The notes: generated from the sequence alone by a model not told the origin. A DNA stretch of 64,000 nucleotides from Longimicrobium sp. (GCF_036388275.1 NZ_DASVSF010000100.1:62001-126000); one strand, 5' to 3'; numbered from the stretch's first letter, positions 1 through 9,230 are shown. Made by a program: numbers and translations.

Positions 1-1
1 G

Positions 2-889
2 GCCGACGAGCGCGGCGTAGACGTAACCACCGAGCTGGCCGCCCTGGAGCGCAAGCTCAACGGCCTGAAAGCCGACACGTTCGCCAACCTGTCGCCCATC
101 GAGCGCGTGGGGGTGGCCCGGCACCCGCGCCGGCCCTACACGCTGGACTACCTGGAGCTGGTGTTCACCGACTTCGTGGAGCTGCACGGCGACCGGCAGT
201 ACCGCGACGACGCCAGCATCGTGGGCGGCTGGGCGCGCTTGGACGGCGAGACGGTGATGGTGCTGGGGCAGCAGAAGGGGCGCGACATGAAGGAGAACGT
301 GCTGCGCAACTTTGGCATGCCGCACCCGGAGGGCTACCGCAAAGCGTTGCGGTTGATGAAATTGGCTGAGAAGTTCAACCGCCCGCTGATCACGCTGATC
401 GACACCATGGGCGCCTACCCGGGGTTGGGCGCCGAGCAGCGCGGGCAGGGCGAGGCCATCGCCCGCAACCTTCGCGAGATGGCGGCGCTCAAGATTCCCA
501 GCATCGCCACGGTCATCGGCGAGGGCGGCTCGGGGGGCGCGCTGGCCATCGCCGTCGCCGACCGCGTGCTGATGCTGGAAAACAGCATCTACTCGGTGAT
601 CAGCCCCGAGGGGTGCGCCGCCATCCTGTGGAAGAACGCCTCGGCCCGCGACAAGGCGGCCGAGGCCATGAAGATCACGGCCGTCGACCTGAAGCGGCTG
701 GGGGTGATCGACGAAGTGATCCCCGAGCCGGCTGGCGGGGCGCACGGAAACTGGGAAGACGCGGCGGCGGCGTTCAAGGAGGCCCTGGTGAGGAACCTGA
801 ACGAGCTGCGCGCCCTTTCCGCCGACGAGCTGCGGCGGACCCGGTGGCAGAAGTACATGGGGATGGGACGCTGGCGCCACGCCGGCTGA
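2..889 (+). CDS. accA: Acetyl-CoA carboxylase carboxyltransferase subunit alpha (5' end outside window)
   Basis: Alpha subunit of the carboxyltransferase that moves CO2 from carboxybiotin to acetyl-CoA, the first committed step of fatty acid synthesis in the cytoplasm. The frame is open from base 2. The residues before the GTG at 107 (ending ANLSPIERVGVARHP) already match the family N-terminal region, so the gene starts upstream and GTG 107 is not the start. Family motifs seen are HPRRPYTLDY, a DRQYRDD segment, DTMGAYPGLGAEQRGQ and the glycine-rich GEGGSGGALAIAVAD crotonase-type loop. The C-terminus is complete and ends about 85 bases before ricT. The partner accD is not in the window. Confidence 0.95.
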   Translation, partial: ADERGVDVTTELAALERKLNGLKADTFANLSPIERVGVARHPRRPYTLDYLELVFTDFVELHGDRQYRDDASIVGGWARLDGETVMVLGQQKGRDMKENVLRNFGMPHPEGYRKALRLMKLAEKFNRPLITLIDTMGAYPGLGAEQRGQGEAIARNLREMAALKIPSIATVIGEGGSGGALAIAVADRVLMLENSIYSVISPEGCAAILWKNASARDKAAEAMKITAVDLKRLGVIDEVIPEPAGGAHGNWEDAAAAFKEALVRNLNELRALSADELRRTRWQKYMGMGRWRHAG

Positions 890-973
890 GCCCTACCCAC
901 CCAACGTTCCCAACCATGCCCGCCGGCGTCCCCCGTGTGGACGCGCGGCGCGCGCGATAGAAGTGGAGGTACC

Positions 974-1939
974 ATGGGCCTGGAACTCCCCGTGTTCCAG
1001 CCCGTTGCGTCGCCCCAGGACCAGGCCTTCCTCGTGGAGGTCGGGTTCAAGGGCATGCGAAAGGGCTTTTTCACCTGCACCGATCCTGGAGTGCGGGTAA
1101 ACGACTGGGTTCTGGTAGAGGTGGAGCGCGGCCACGACGTGGGCCGCGTACGGTCGCTGGGCGGGGTCGCGCAGAAGAAGTGCGGCGACTCGCCGGTATC
1201 CGTCATCCTGCGCCACGCCGACGACGAAGAGGTGCGCCAGCTGTACGCCCTTCGCGCCGACGAGGAGCGCGTGCGCCGCGAAACGCGGCAGCGCGTGCAG
1301 GAGCACGGGCTTCACATGAAGGTCAGCGACGCCGAGTGGCAGTGGGACCGGAACAAGCTGACCATCTACTTCACGGCCGAGCGGCGGGTAGACTTCCGCC
1401 AGCTCGTCCGCGACCTGGCGCGCACCTTCCGCAGCCGCATCGAGCTCAAGCAGATCGGCGTGCGGGACGAGGCGGCGCAGCTGGGCGGCGTGGGGCGCTG
1501 CGGCCGGCAGCTCTGCTGCGCCACCTGGCTTCGCGAGATCAAGCCCATCTCGCTGCAGCTGGCCAAGGACCAGAGCCTGTCGCTTAATCCGCAGCAGATC
1601 TCCGGCACCTGCGGCCGGCTGATGTGCTGCCTGACGTACGAGCACGACGCGTATCTGCAGGCCCGCAAGCGCTTTCCGCGGGAGGGAAAGACCATCCGCA
1701 CCACGGTGGGCGCCGAGCGGGTGATCGCCATCGACATCTGGCGGAGCACGGTGACACTGCAGGACGAGCAGCGCCAGCGCCGCACCATCGATCTCGACCA
1801 GCTGAAGGAAGAGACGGCGGCCACGCCCGCGGGGCCCGCGCGGATGGAGAAGCCGTCGCACCCCGTTCTTCCCAACCCGGCGCAGCCGCAGCGGCCCCCG
1901 CGCCGCCCGCGCCGCCAGACGGAGCAAAAGCCCGAGTGA
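974..1939 (+). CDS. ricT: PSP1/RicT-type regulatory protein with paired cysteine motifs
   Basis: A 321-residue protein of the YaaT/RicT (PSP1 domain) family. In Bacillus this protein joins a complex that binds iron-sulfur clusters and affects RNA processing. The cysteine clusters are clear: GRCGRQLCC at mid-protein and SGTCGRLMCCLTYE shortly after, the signature of the family. The C-terminal 40 residues are Pro/Arg/Lys-rich and probably disordered. I chose ATG 974 because GGAGG lies a few bases upstream and homology begins there; the frame runs further upstream without support. The stop overlaps the metG start by four bases (GTGA), so the two are probably translated together. Its exact role outside Firmicutes is uncertain. 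Confidence 0.85.
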   Translation: MGLELPVFQPVASPQDQAFLVEVGFKGMRKGFFTCTDPGVRVNDWVLVEVERGHDVGRVRSLGGVAQKKCGDSPVSVILRHADDEEVRQLYALRADEERVRRETRQRVQEHGLHMKVSDAEWQWDRNKLTIYFTAERRVDFRQLVRDLARTFRSRIELKQIGVRDEAAQLGGVGRCGRQLCCATWLREIKPISLQLAKDQSLSLNPQQISGTCGRLMCCLTYEHDAYLQARKRFPREGKTIRTTVGAERVIAIDIWRSTVTLQDEQRQRRTIDLDQLKEETAATPAGPARMEKPSHPVLPNPAQPQRPPRRPRRQTEQKPE

Positions 1940-3471
1940 GCCGGTTCTACATCACCACCGCCATCGACTACGCGAACGGCGACCCCCACCTGGGGCACGC
2001 GTTCGAAAAGATCGGCGCCGACGCCATCGCCCGGTACCACCGGCTGATCGGCGACGACGTCCGCTTTTCTATGGGGATGGATGAGCACGGGCAGAAGGTG
2101 GCGCAGACGGCCGCCGCACGGGGCGTGGAGCCCCAGGCCCTGGTGGACGAGCTCGCGGGCCGCTTCCGCGCGCTGTGGAGCAGGCTGAACGTCAGCAACA
2201 CCCGCTGGGTGCGCACCACCGACGCGCACCACCGGCGCGGCGTAAAGGCGTTCATCGAGCAGGCGCTGGAGCGCAACCCCGACGATTTCTACGAGAAGAC
2301 GTACGAGGGGTGGTATTGCGTCGGCTGCGAGCTCTTCAAGCGCGAGAACGAGATCGCCGACGGGCGGTGCGTGCTCCATCCCACGCGCGACCTGCAGTGG
2401 ACGGAGGAGCGCAACTGGTTCTTCCGGCTCAGCCGCTACCAGGACTTCCTGCGCGCGCACTTCGAGGCAAACCCCGGCTTCATCCTTCCCGAGTCGCGCC
2501 GCAACGAGCTGCTGGCGCTGCTGGACTCGGGGCTGGAAGACATCTCCATCACCCGTGCCCGCCTTTCGTGGGCCATCCCCTTTCCCAAGGCGACGTCGGA
2601 TGGCGAGACGCAGGGGACGTGGGTGTGGTTCGACGCGCTGCCCAACTACCTCACCGACACGGGTTATCCGGACGACGAGGCGTGGCGGGAGTGGTGGCCG
2701 GCGCAGCTTCACGTGGTGGGCAAGGACATCACGCGGCTTCACGCCATCATCTGGCCGGCCATGCTGCAGTCCGCCGGGCTTCCCCTTCCCGAGCGGGTGT
2801 GGGGGCACGGCTTCGTCACGCTGGGCGGCGAGCGGTTCAGCAAGTCGTCCGGCGTGACGCTGGACCTGGACGAGGCCATCGACCGTTTCGGCCCCGACGC
2901 GTTCCGCTACTACCTGCTGCGCGAGGTGCCGTGGGACAACGACGGCGGGTTCAGTTGGGAGCGCTTCGCCGAGCGGTACACGTCGGAGCTGGCGAACGGG
3001 CTGGGCAACCTGGCCAGCCGCAGCACGTCGATGATCGGCAAGTACCGCCAGGGCGCCGTCCCCGCGTCGCCGCTGGAGGCGGATCCGGTGATCGCCGACG
3101 CGGTCGCGCGGTACCGGGCGGCGATGGATGCCAACCTCCTTCACGAGGGTGCCGCCGCCGCGTTCGAGGTCGTGCGCCACGCCAACGCCGTCGTCGCCGA
3201 GCGCCAGCCCTGGTCCGTCGCCAAGGACCCGTCGCGCGCCGACGAGCTGGACCTGACCCTCGCGGCCATGGTGCGCTACCTGGCGGCCGCCGCCACCATG
3301 CTCTCGCCCTTCATGCCGTCGAAGTCCGCGGAGCTGTGGGAGCGCCTGGGCTCCGGGCGTGATGCGCTTCCGTCGCTGGACGAGCTGGCGACGCTGGACG
3401 TGTCCGGCTGGAGGGTGCAGTCCGGCGGCATCCTGTTCCCCCGCCCCGAAGTCGCGGCATCCGCGGCGTAA
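1936..3471 (+). CDS. metG: Methionine--tRNA ligase
   Basis: Charges tRNA-Met with methionine. The 511-residue protein starts at GTG 1936, overlapping the ricT stop by four bases. The HIGH-type signature is HLGH near residue 20 and the KMSKS-type loop is FSKSS near residue 300. A knuckle-like region (YCVGCELF followed by GRCVLHP) contains CxxC and a C..H pair, suggesting a single metal site. There is no C-terminal tRNA-binding (EMAP-like) domain, which matches the short bacterial form. The nitrilase gene begins five bases after the stop. Confidence 0.95.
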   Translation: MSRFYITTAIDYANGDPHLGHAFEKIGADAIARYHRLIGDDVRFSMGMDEHGQKVAQTAAARGVEPQALVDELAGRFRALWSRLNVSNTRWVRTTDAHHRRGVKAFIEQALERNPDDFYEKTYEGWYCVGCELFKRENEIADGRCVLHPTRDLQWTEERNWFFRLSRYQDFLRAHFEANPGFILPESRRNELLALLDSGLEDISITRARLSWAIPFPKATSDGETQGTWVWFDALPNYLTDTGYPDDEAWREWWPAQLHVVGKDITRLHAIIWPAMLQSAGLPLPERVWGHGFVTLGGERFSKSSGVTLDLDEAIDRFGPDAFRYYLLREVPWDNDGGFSWERFAERYTSELANGLGNLASRSTSMIGKYRQGAVPASPLEADPVIADAVARYRAAMDANLLHEGAAAAFEVVRHANAVVAERQPWSVAKDPSRADELDLTLAAMVRYLAAAATMLSPFMPSKSAELWERLGSGRDALPSLDELATLDVSGWRVQSGGILFPRPEVAASAA

Positions 3472-3475
3472 GCCG

Positions 3476-4408
3476 GTGACCCACGTTCCCGTCGCTGTCG
3501 TCCAGGCGGAGGTCGAGCCCACTCTGCAGGGGGGGCTCGTTAACACTCGTGAGCTGGCGATTGAGGCCGCCGCGTCGGGCGCGCGGCTGGTCGTCTTTCC
3601 GGAGACGTGGATTCCTGGCTATCCCGCGTGGCTGGACGTGTGCCGCGACGCCGCGCTGTGGAACCATCCGCCGGTGAAGCAGGCGTTCCGGCGGATGGCG
3701 GAAAACAGCGTCGTCGTCGCGGGCGAGAGCGGGAGGGCACTGGGCGAGATCGCGCGCGACGCCCGGGTCACGCTGGTCATCGGCGTCAGCGAGCGGGTGG
3801 AGCAGGGGCCCGGGCGCGGCACGCTCTTCAACTCCCTGCTGACGTACGGGCCCGACGGCGCGCTGCTGAACCACCATCGCAAGCTCGTGCCCACCTACAC
3901 CGAGCGCATGGTGTGGGGCACGGGCGACGCCGACGGGCTCACTCCCGCCGAGACCGAGGTGGGGCGCGTGGGCGGGCTGGTGTGCTGGGAGCACTGGATG
4001 CCGCTCGCCCGGCAGGCGCTGCACCAGGCGGGCGAGGACATCCACGTGGCGGTCTGGCCCACCGTGATCGAGTCTCACCAGATCGCCAGCCGCCAGTACG
4101 CGTTCGAGGGTCGCTGCTACGTGCTCGCCGCCGGCGCGCTGATGCGGGCGACCGCGCTTCCGCCGGAGTTGGAGCCGCACCCGGACCGCGTGGCCTCGCC
4201 CGATGCCTGGCTGCTGCGGGGCGGAAGCGCCATCATCGGCCCGGACGGGACGTACATCCGCGAGCCGGTGTACGAGCAGTCGGTGACGCTGTACGCCGAG
4301 CTGGACCTGGCCCGCGTGCGCGAGGAATCGATGACGCTGGACGTGGCCGGCCACTATCATCGCCCCGACCTTTTCGACTTCACCATTCACCGCGGACGCC
4401 GGGCCTGA
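3476..4408 (+). CDS. Nitrilase (carbon-nitrogen hydrolase)
   Basis: A 310-residue member of the nitrilase superfamily, predicted to hydrolyse a nitrile C-N bond; the substrate is unknown. The catalytic triad is visible as Glu43 in VFPETW, Lys136 in HHRKLVPT and Cys170 in LVCWEHWMP. CWEHWMP is the form typical of true nitrilases rather than amidases. Start GTG 3476 follows metG by a few bases and is the only start that keeps the N-terminal beta strand. The stop shares one base with the next start (TGATG), so it is coupled to an alpha/beta hydrolase. Activity on indole- or arylacetonitriles is possible but cannot be read from sequence. Confidence 0.85.
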   Translation: MTHVPVAVVQAEVEPTLQGGLVNTRELAIEAAASGARLVVFPETWIPGYPAWLDVCRDAALWNHPPVKQAFRRMAENSVVVAGESGRALGEIARDARVTLVIGVSERVEQGPGRGTLFNSLLTYGPDGALLNHHRKLVPTYTERMVWGTGDADGLTPAETEVGRVGGLVCWEHWMPLARQALHQAGEDIHVAVWPTVIESHQIASRQYAFEGRCYVLAAGALMRATALPPELEPHPDRVASPDAWLLRGGSAIIGPDGTYIREPVYEQSVTLYAELDLARVREESMTLDVAGHYHRPDLFDFTIHRGRRA

Positions 4409-4935
4409 TGGGCCGGCTGGTGATCCCCGGGTGGACCAACTCCGGCCCGGAGCACTGGCAGAGCCTGTGGGAGCGGGATCATCCCGGCTTCCGGCGGGTG
4501 CAGCAGCGCGACTGGGACCATCCCGATCGTGCCCAGTGGGTGCGGACGCTCGACGCCGCCATCCGGGCGGAATCGGAACCGCCGGTCCTGGTGGCGCACA
4601 GCCTGGGCTGCATCGCCGTCGCGCACTGGGCCGCGGCCCACGATCGCCCCATCGCGGGTGCGCTGCTGGTGGCCCCCGCGGACGTGGAGCGGGCGGATGC
4701 GCCGGAGCCCATCCGCAACTTCGCCCCGGTGCCGCTCGCGGTGCTCCCCTTCCCCGCCATCGTGGTGGCCAGCAGCGACGATCCATACCTGGGCCCCGAG
4801 CGCGCGGCGCACTTCGCCCGATGCTGGGGCGCGCGGCTGGTAAACCTGGGGGCTGCGGGGCACATCAACACCGGCGCGGGGTTCGGTCCCTGGCCCCAAG
4901 GGCTGGAGCTGCTGGCCGAACTGGATCGCCGCTGA
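4408..4935 (+). CDS. RBBP9/YdeN-type serine hydrolase
   Basis: A compact 175-residue alpha/beta hydrolase of the RBBP9/YdeN family. The N-terminal oxyanion segment GWTNSGPEHWQ, the nucleophile elbow VAHSLGC (Ser), an acid candidate in SSDDPY and the terminal His in AAGHINTG are all in family order. Natural substrates of these serine hydrolases are poorly defined. Its ATG overlaps the nitrilase stop by one base, so it is very likely made with the nitrilase. About 120 bases without an evident gene follow. Confidence 0.85.
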   Translation: MGRLVIPGWTNSGPEHWQSLWERDHPGFRRVQQRDWDHPDRAQWVRTLDAAIRAESEPPVLVAHSLGCIAVAHWAAAHDRPIAGALLVAPADVERADAPEPIRNFAPVPLAVLPFPAIVVASSDDPYLGPERAAHFARCWGARLVNLGAAGHINTGAGFGPWPQGLELLAELDRR

Positions 4936-5056
4936 GAAGCGGATCTAGGGCCGGCGCCGGACAGGGGCACGCACCCGAGTCGCGTGATGCCGGACCTTTC
5001 CTTGGGCCGCAGGGTCTAAGTCCGAGAATCCATCCACTTCGCCGCGTCAGGACACA

Positions 5057-5464
5057 GTGGCAGGCAAGACCGTGCTTCTCGTCGAGGACGACGAAGCCAG
5101 CATCGACATCTTCACCACCATTCTCCGCCACGGCGGGTACCAGGTGCTGTCGGCCAAGAGCGCGTCCGAAGGCGTGGACATGGCCGTTGCGCACCGCCCC
5201 GACATCGTCGTCGTGGACCTGGGCCTTCCCGATGCGCCCGGCTTCGAGGTGCTGAGCGAGCTGACGGACCATCCCGCGACGCAGGACACGCCGCTGATCG
5301 TCTGCACGGTGCACATCTTCGCGCACGACATGGTGCGCGCGCACCGCGCGGGTGGCGACGTGTTCCTGCAGAAGCCCATCGCGCCGCAGGACCTCCTGGG
5401 CCACGTGGACCGTCTCCTCTCCGGCGCGGCGGCACCCGAGCCTTCGCCCGCGGCCGCATCGTAG
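5057..5464 (+). CDS. Single-domain response regulator (CheY-like receiver)
   Basis: A 135-residue receiver domain with no output domain; the last 15 residues are an Ala/Pro/Glu tail. Acidic pocket residues Glu10-Asp11-Asp12, the phosphoacceptor Asp54 in VVVDLGLPD, Thr84 and Lys106 in LQKP are all present, so it should be phosphorylatable. Start is GTG 5057. No histidine kinase gene is adjacent, so the cognate kinase is elsewhere. Without a DNA-binding domain it may act by protein contact or as a phosphorelay intermediate. Confidence 0.9.
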   Translation: MAGKTVLLVEDDEASIDIFTTILRHGGYQVLSAKSASEGVDMAVAHRPDIVVVDLGLPDAPGFEVLSELTDHPATQDTPLIVCTVHIFAHDMVRAHRAGGDVFLQKPIAPQDLLGHVDRLLSGAAAPEPSPAAAS

Positions 5465-5674
5465 CCGCGGACTGCACACTGCCACAGGAGCAGATTCTGC
5501 AACGAAGCGGGCAATCTGCGGCGGATGCTCGTCGCGCCCCGTCTTTCGTTTGTGACCCAACCGGTTGTCCCGCAATAAGTTGCGAAACTCGTCCAAACCG
5601 GAACGTTTGATGCCCATCCACCTGGCGTAACCCGAAGCATCTACTCACGTTGTGAGGGGTCCGGCAGCGTTTGC

Positions 5675-5703
5675 TTGACACCCCCGTCCCCCCGGCCTAA
5701 CTT
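5675..5703 (+). promoter_or_regulatory. Sigma70-type promoter for the M23 peptidase gene
   Basis: A perfect -35 hexamer TTGACA (5675-5680), a 17-base spacer and a -10-like TAACTT (5698-5703) lie about 90 bases upstream of the M23 start. The rest of 5465-5794 shows no gene. Confidence 0.5.
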
Positions 5704-5794
5704 GGCTGCCTTCGCCATCATTCTGGCCAGATCCTGATCCGGAGCGCGGGTGCCATCTCCCCGCGCCGTTCCGTCACCAGCATATCGCAGCCGC

Positions 5795-6727
5795 ATGCCC
5801 CAGTCCCGCTGGACACTGATGCTCGTGCCCCACGACAACGAACGAGTCCGCTCGTTCCAGGTGTCGGCACGAAGCATCCGCAACGCCCTGAGCGGCGCCG
5901 CCATCTTCGCCCTGCTCCTGGGCACCTTCGTCATCTCCTTCGCCGTCAAGCAGTCGCACCACTCGCAGAGCGCCGGGCTCAAGCGCGAGAACCAGCTGCT
6001 GGCCGCCGAGGTCGACGAGATGCGAAAGCAGATGGAGGCGCTGGACCGCTCCATTGCGGCGCTGGCCAAGAAGGACGAGCAGGTACGGGTGATCGCCGGC
6101 CTTCCCGAGGTGAACGCCGACGTGCGCAAGGCGGGCGTGGGCGGTCCGGGAACGGGAAGCATGGGCGCCCGCGCGCTGGCCAAGCTGAACCCCGGCGTGG
6201 GCCGTAAGGTCGAGGCGACCTCCGAAGACCTGGACGCGCTGATGCGCCGCGCGTCCCTGCTGCGCGGCAGCATGGACCAGGCGGTCACGCAGATCCGGCG
6301 CAACCAGCAGCGCATGGCCTCCACGCCCACCATCCTGCCTACGGACGGCCACCTGTCGTCGCTCTTCAGCGGCAGCCGCTACCATCCCGTGCTGCGCATC
6401 TCGCGCCCCCACAAGGGCATCGACATCGCCGCGCGCATCGGAGAGCCCATCCTGGCGCCGGCGCGGGGCCGCGTGGTATTCGCGGGCAATCGCAGCAACG
6501 GCTACGGCAACATGGTGGAGATCGACCACGGCTACGGCTACGTCACCCGCTATGCCCACGCCTCGCGGCTTCGCGTGCGCACGGGGCAGATGGTGGACCG
6601 CGGCGACCGCATCGCCGACGTGGGCAACACCGGGCTCACCAGCGGGCCTCACCTTCACTACGAGGTCGAGGTCAACGGCAACCAGGTAGACCCGATGAAC
6701 TTCGTGATCGGCGACGCGCTGCCCTGA
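5795..6727 (+). CDS. M23 (LytM/lysostaphin-type) peptidoglycan endopeptidase, membrane anchored
   Basis: A 310-residue envelope protein. A cytosolic N-terminus is followed by one membrane segment (around AAIFALLLGTFVISFAV) and then a coiled-coil stretch rich in Glu, Lys and Leu (LKRENQLLAAEVDEMRKQ), as in MepM/EnvC-like proteins. The C-terminal LytM domain has the zinc motifs HKGID and SGPHLHYEV (HxH), so it should be catalytically active in peptide cross-link cleavage or act in cell-wall remodelling. I chose ATG 5795; an in-frame GTG at 5750 would add a 15-residue tail that looks non-coding. It has its own promoter and an intrinsic terminator, so it is probably monocistronic. Confidence 0.9.
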   Translation: MPQSRWTLMLVPHDNERVRSFQVSARSIRNALSGAAIFALLLGTFVISFAVKQSHHSQSAGLKRENQLLAAEVDEMRKQMEALDRSIAALAKKDEQVRVIAGLPEVNADVRKAGVGGPGTGSMGARALAKLNPGVGRKVEATSEDLDALMRRASLLRGSMDQAVTQIRRNQQRMASTPTILPTDGHLSSLFSGSRYHPVLRISRPHKGIDIAARIGEPILAPARGRVVFAGNRSNGYGNMVEIDHGYGYVTRYAHASRLRVRTGQMVDRGDRIADVGNTGLTSGPHLHYEVEVNGNQVDPMNFVIGDALP

Positions 6728-6756
6728 GCCGGTCCGCCGTCCGACGGTCGATCCGA

Positions 6757-6788
6757 GGAGCGCCCCCTTGCCGGGGGCGCTCCTTTTT
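6757..6788 (+). terminator. Intrinsic terminator after the M23 gene
   Basis: An 11-bp perfect stem (GGAGCGCCCCC / GGGGGCGCTCC) with a five-base loop is followed by TTTTT (6784-6788). It ends 15 bases before the M16-like gene, separating the two units. Confidence 0.9.
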
Positions 6789-6803
6789 CGTATCTGACGC
6801 AGC

Positions 6804-7982
6804 ATGTTGAGCTTGCTGATCGCCCTGGGGCTGGCCGCGTCCGACTCGGTGCCCCGCCCCGCCGCCGCCCAGCCGGCGGTGGTGGTGCACTACCAGCCCG
6901 CGCTGCCCATCGTGGCCCTGCGCCTGTCGCTGCTGGCGGACGACCCGCCCGGGTACGCCGGGGCCGGGCACCTGTTGCAGCACCTGCTCCTTCCGCAGCT
7001 GGAGGAGCGGATGGCCCGCGTGGGCGGGCGCGTGCAGGCCGTGCGCACCTCCGACGCAGTGGTCTACACTGTCGTGGGCCCCGCCGTGGAGTTGGAGTAC
7101 CTTTCCGAAACCCTGCGCCTGACGCTGCGCGCCCCCGCTGCGGGGACGGGAGAAACCCTTCGTGCCCTCGCCGCCTTGGGACAGGAGCGCGGGGCGGAGC
7201 GCGAGATCGCCGGCGCCTTCGTGCGCACGGCCCTTCGCGGCGTCCTGTTCCCGGGTGACCTTTCCGCCGCCGGCACCGACGCCGCGGCCGAGCGCCTGGC
7301 GACGGCGCGGCTGGCGGACGTGTGGGGCGCCATGTACAGCCCCGAGCGCATCTCCATCGTGGCCGTGGGCGACGTGAGGATGGATGACGTGCGCCGCGCC
7401 TTCCGCGACCTTCCCGCGGCGGGCTCCGTGCGCCTGGAGTCCCTTGCCGACACCGTTGGGCCGCTGGCCGGCGCGGCGCCGCAGGCCACGCGCGGGTGGG
7501 TGGCCCGGGGGTGGAACGCGTCCCCGCTGGACCCGGCCGCGGTGACCGTCACCGCGCGGCTGCTGCGCAACCAGCTGCGGCGGCGGATGAGCCGCTCGGC
7601 GGTGGAGGTGGAGCACTGGTGGACCCACCACGGCCAGGCCGTCGCCCTCGTCGTCGCCACCCCCGACACGCTGATGCCCACGGCGCGGCGGACGGTGGAG
7701 GGGGCGTTGGCCGCCGTCGCCACGGCACTGGACGAGGCGCAGGTGCGCGACGCCGCCGCGAGCGTGCGCCGCGAGATGCTGTTCTACGCGCGGACACCGG
7801 AGCGCATGGCCGAGGTGCTGGGCGCGTTCGGCGACCGCGGGCTGGATTCCGAGGCGTCACAGCGCTTCTTCGCGGCGGTGGACCGGGTGACCCCGGACGA
7901 CGTGCGCGCGGTCCTGGCCGCGCTGAGGGAAACGGAGCCCGCCATCATAGAGGTGCCGCCCCAGAAGCTGGAGGCGAATTGA
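6804..7982 (+). CDS. Exported M16-like protein, zinc motif degenerate (HLLQH)
   Basis: A 392-residue protein with an N-terminal signal-like segment and an M16 (pitrilysin/processing peptidase) fold pattern. The metal motif HxxEH reads HLLQH here (in GAGHLLQHLLLPQ), so the catalytic Glu is Gln. Both His are kept, and the following VGG..QAVR..DAVVY segment aligns with the family. It is probably a non-catalytic partner or substrate-binding subunit. It is translationally coupled to the next M16-like gene (TTGA overlap). No other gene fits this unit. Confidence 0.75.
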   Translation: MLSLLIALGLAASDSVPRPAAAQPAVVVHYQPALPIVALRLSLLADDPPGYAGAGHLLQHLLLPQLEERMARVGGRVQAVRTSDAVVYTVVGPAVELEYLSETLRLTLRAPAAGTGETLRALAALGQERGAEREIAGAFVRTALRGVLFPGDLSAAGTDAAAERLATARLADVWGAMYSPERISIVAVGDVRMDDVRRAFRDLPAAGSVRLESLADTVGPLAGAAPQATRGWVARGWNASPLDPAAVTVTARLLRNQLRRRMSRSAVEVEHWWTHHGQAVALVVATPDTLMPTARRTVEGALAAVATALDEAQVRDAAASVRREMLFYARTPERMAEVLGAFGDRGLDSEASQRFFAAVDRVTPDDVRAVLAALRETEPAIIEVPPQKLEAN

Positions 7983-9187
7983 TCCGCGCCCGCCATCTGC
8001 TCGCCGTCCTCGCCGCCGCCCTGCTGGCGCGTCCCGCCGCGGCGCAGGAGCGCGTGCTCGTCCGCCCCGAGCCGGGAACGCCCGTCGTCGCCACGGAGGT
8101 GCTCATCGCCGTCGGTCCGGCGGACGAGGCCGAGGGCAAGGAAGGCATCACCTACCTGACGGCCCGCAGCGTCACCGCGCCCATCCTCCCGGTGCTGGAC
8201 TCGCTGGCCGCGCATCTTGAAGTGGAGCAGCACCGGGACGCGGTGTCGTTCACCGTGATCGCCGCGCCCGACAACTGGCAGGAGGCCACCCGGACGCTCC
8301 TCGTCGCCCTCTTCCGCGACCCGGTGGACAGCGTCGCCACGGTACGCCAGCGCGCCGTAGCCGTAGCCGAGCTGCAGGCCCGCGAGCGCAGCCCGTCGGA
8401 CGCGCTGGCGCGGGGGGTGGACGCGGCGGTGTACGGCGAGGACCACCCGTGGTCGCGGCCGGCCGCGGGAACGGCCCGCAGCGCGGGGCGCATCACCGTG
8501 GCGGAGGTGGACGCCTTTCTCCGCGGCAGCTTCACGGCAGACCGCGCGGTGATCGCCATCGTGGGCCCGGTGGAAAGCGACGCGGGCCAGGCGCTCTCGG
8601 CCTTCATGGAGCCCGGCCCCCTGCGCGCCGCAACGGTGGAGACGCCGCGTCCCGCCGACGAGCCGGTGCGCCAGACGTACGAGGCCATCACGGCCTGGGT
8701 GGCCGCCGTCTACCCGTTCGGCCCCGACGCCGACGACGAGGCGCTGCGGATGCTTTCGCGGCTGGCGCTGGAGCAGGTGTCGTTCGGCGTGCAGCGCCCG
8801 CAGGTGTACGACTCGCGCGCCGAGGTGGTGCGGCACGCCGCCGGGGGCGAGCTGCGCCTGGAGATGGTGGTGCCGCCCGGCGAGGTGGAGCAGTGGGCCG
8901 AGCGCCTGGGGCAGGCCCTTTCGCGGTACGCCGACGAGCCCCTGAGCGACGGCCTCTTCGCGCAGCGGCGGCGGCGGTACCGGGGCGAGCGGCTGCTGGC
9001 CCTGGAATCGCCCGAGGCCCGCGCCCGGGTGCTGGCCCGCCAAACGCTGCTGGGGCTGCCCACGGTCCCCCTGACGGACGTGGAGGGCCTTACCCCCGAG
9101 CGCCTGGAGCAGGCCGCGCGCTCCCTCGGCAAGCCCGTCATCGTCTTCCTGGGACCTTTCGTCGACGAAGACGAGGACGAGTCCTGA
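7979..9187 (+). CDS. Exported M16-like protein, no metal motif
   Basis: A 402-residue protein with a clear signal peptide (HLLAVLAAALLARPAAAQE). The start is TTG 7979, overlapping the preceding stop by four bases (TTGA). This is the only start in frame before the signal peptide, so I prefer it over internal starts. The M16-type repeat architecture is recognisable from segments such as AVYGEDHPWSRPAAGT and FLRGSFTADRAVIAIVG. The place of HxxEH reads GITYLTARS, so it cannot bind zinc in the usual way. In normal bacterial M16 pairs one member is active; here neither looks active. The acidic tail DEDEDES is unusual. Confidence 0.72.
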   Translation: MIRARHLLAVLAAALLARPAAAQERVLVRPEPGTPVVATEVLIAVGPADEAEGKEGITYLTARSVTAPILPVLDSLAAHLEVEQHRDAVSFTVIAAPDNWQEATRTLLVALFRDPVDSVATVRQRAVAVAELQARERSPSDALARGVDAAVYGEDHPWSRPAAGTARSAGRITVAEVDAFLRGSFTADRAVIAIVGPVESDAGQALSAFMEPGPLRAATVETPRPADEPVRQTYEAITAWVAAVYPFGPDADDEALRMLSRLALEQVSFGVQRPQVYDSRAEVVRHAAGGELRLEMVVPPGEVEQWAERLGQALSRYADEPLSDGLFAQRRRRYRGERLLALESPEARARVLARQTLLGLPTVPLTDVEGLTPERLEQAARSLGKPVIVFLGPFVDEDEDES

Positions 9188-9230
9188 GGCGATCGTCTCC
9201 AGCGCGGACGGGTCCCACGCGGAGGCGCGG

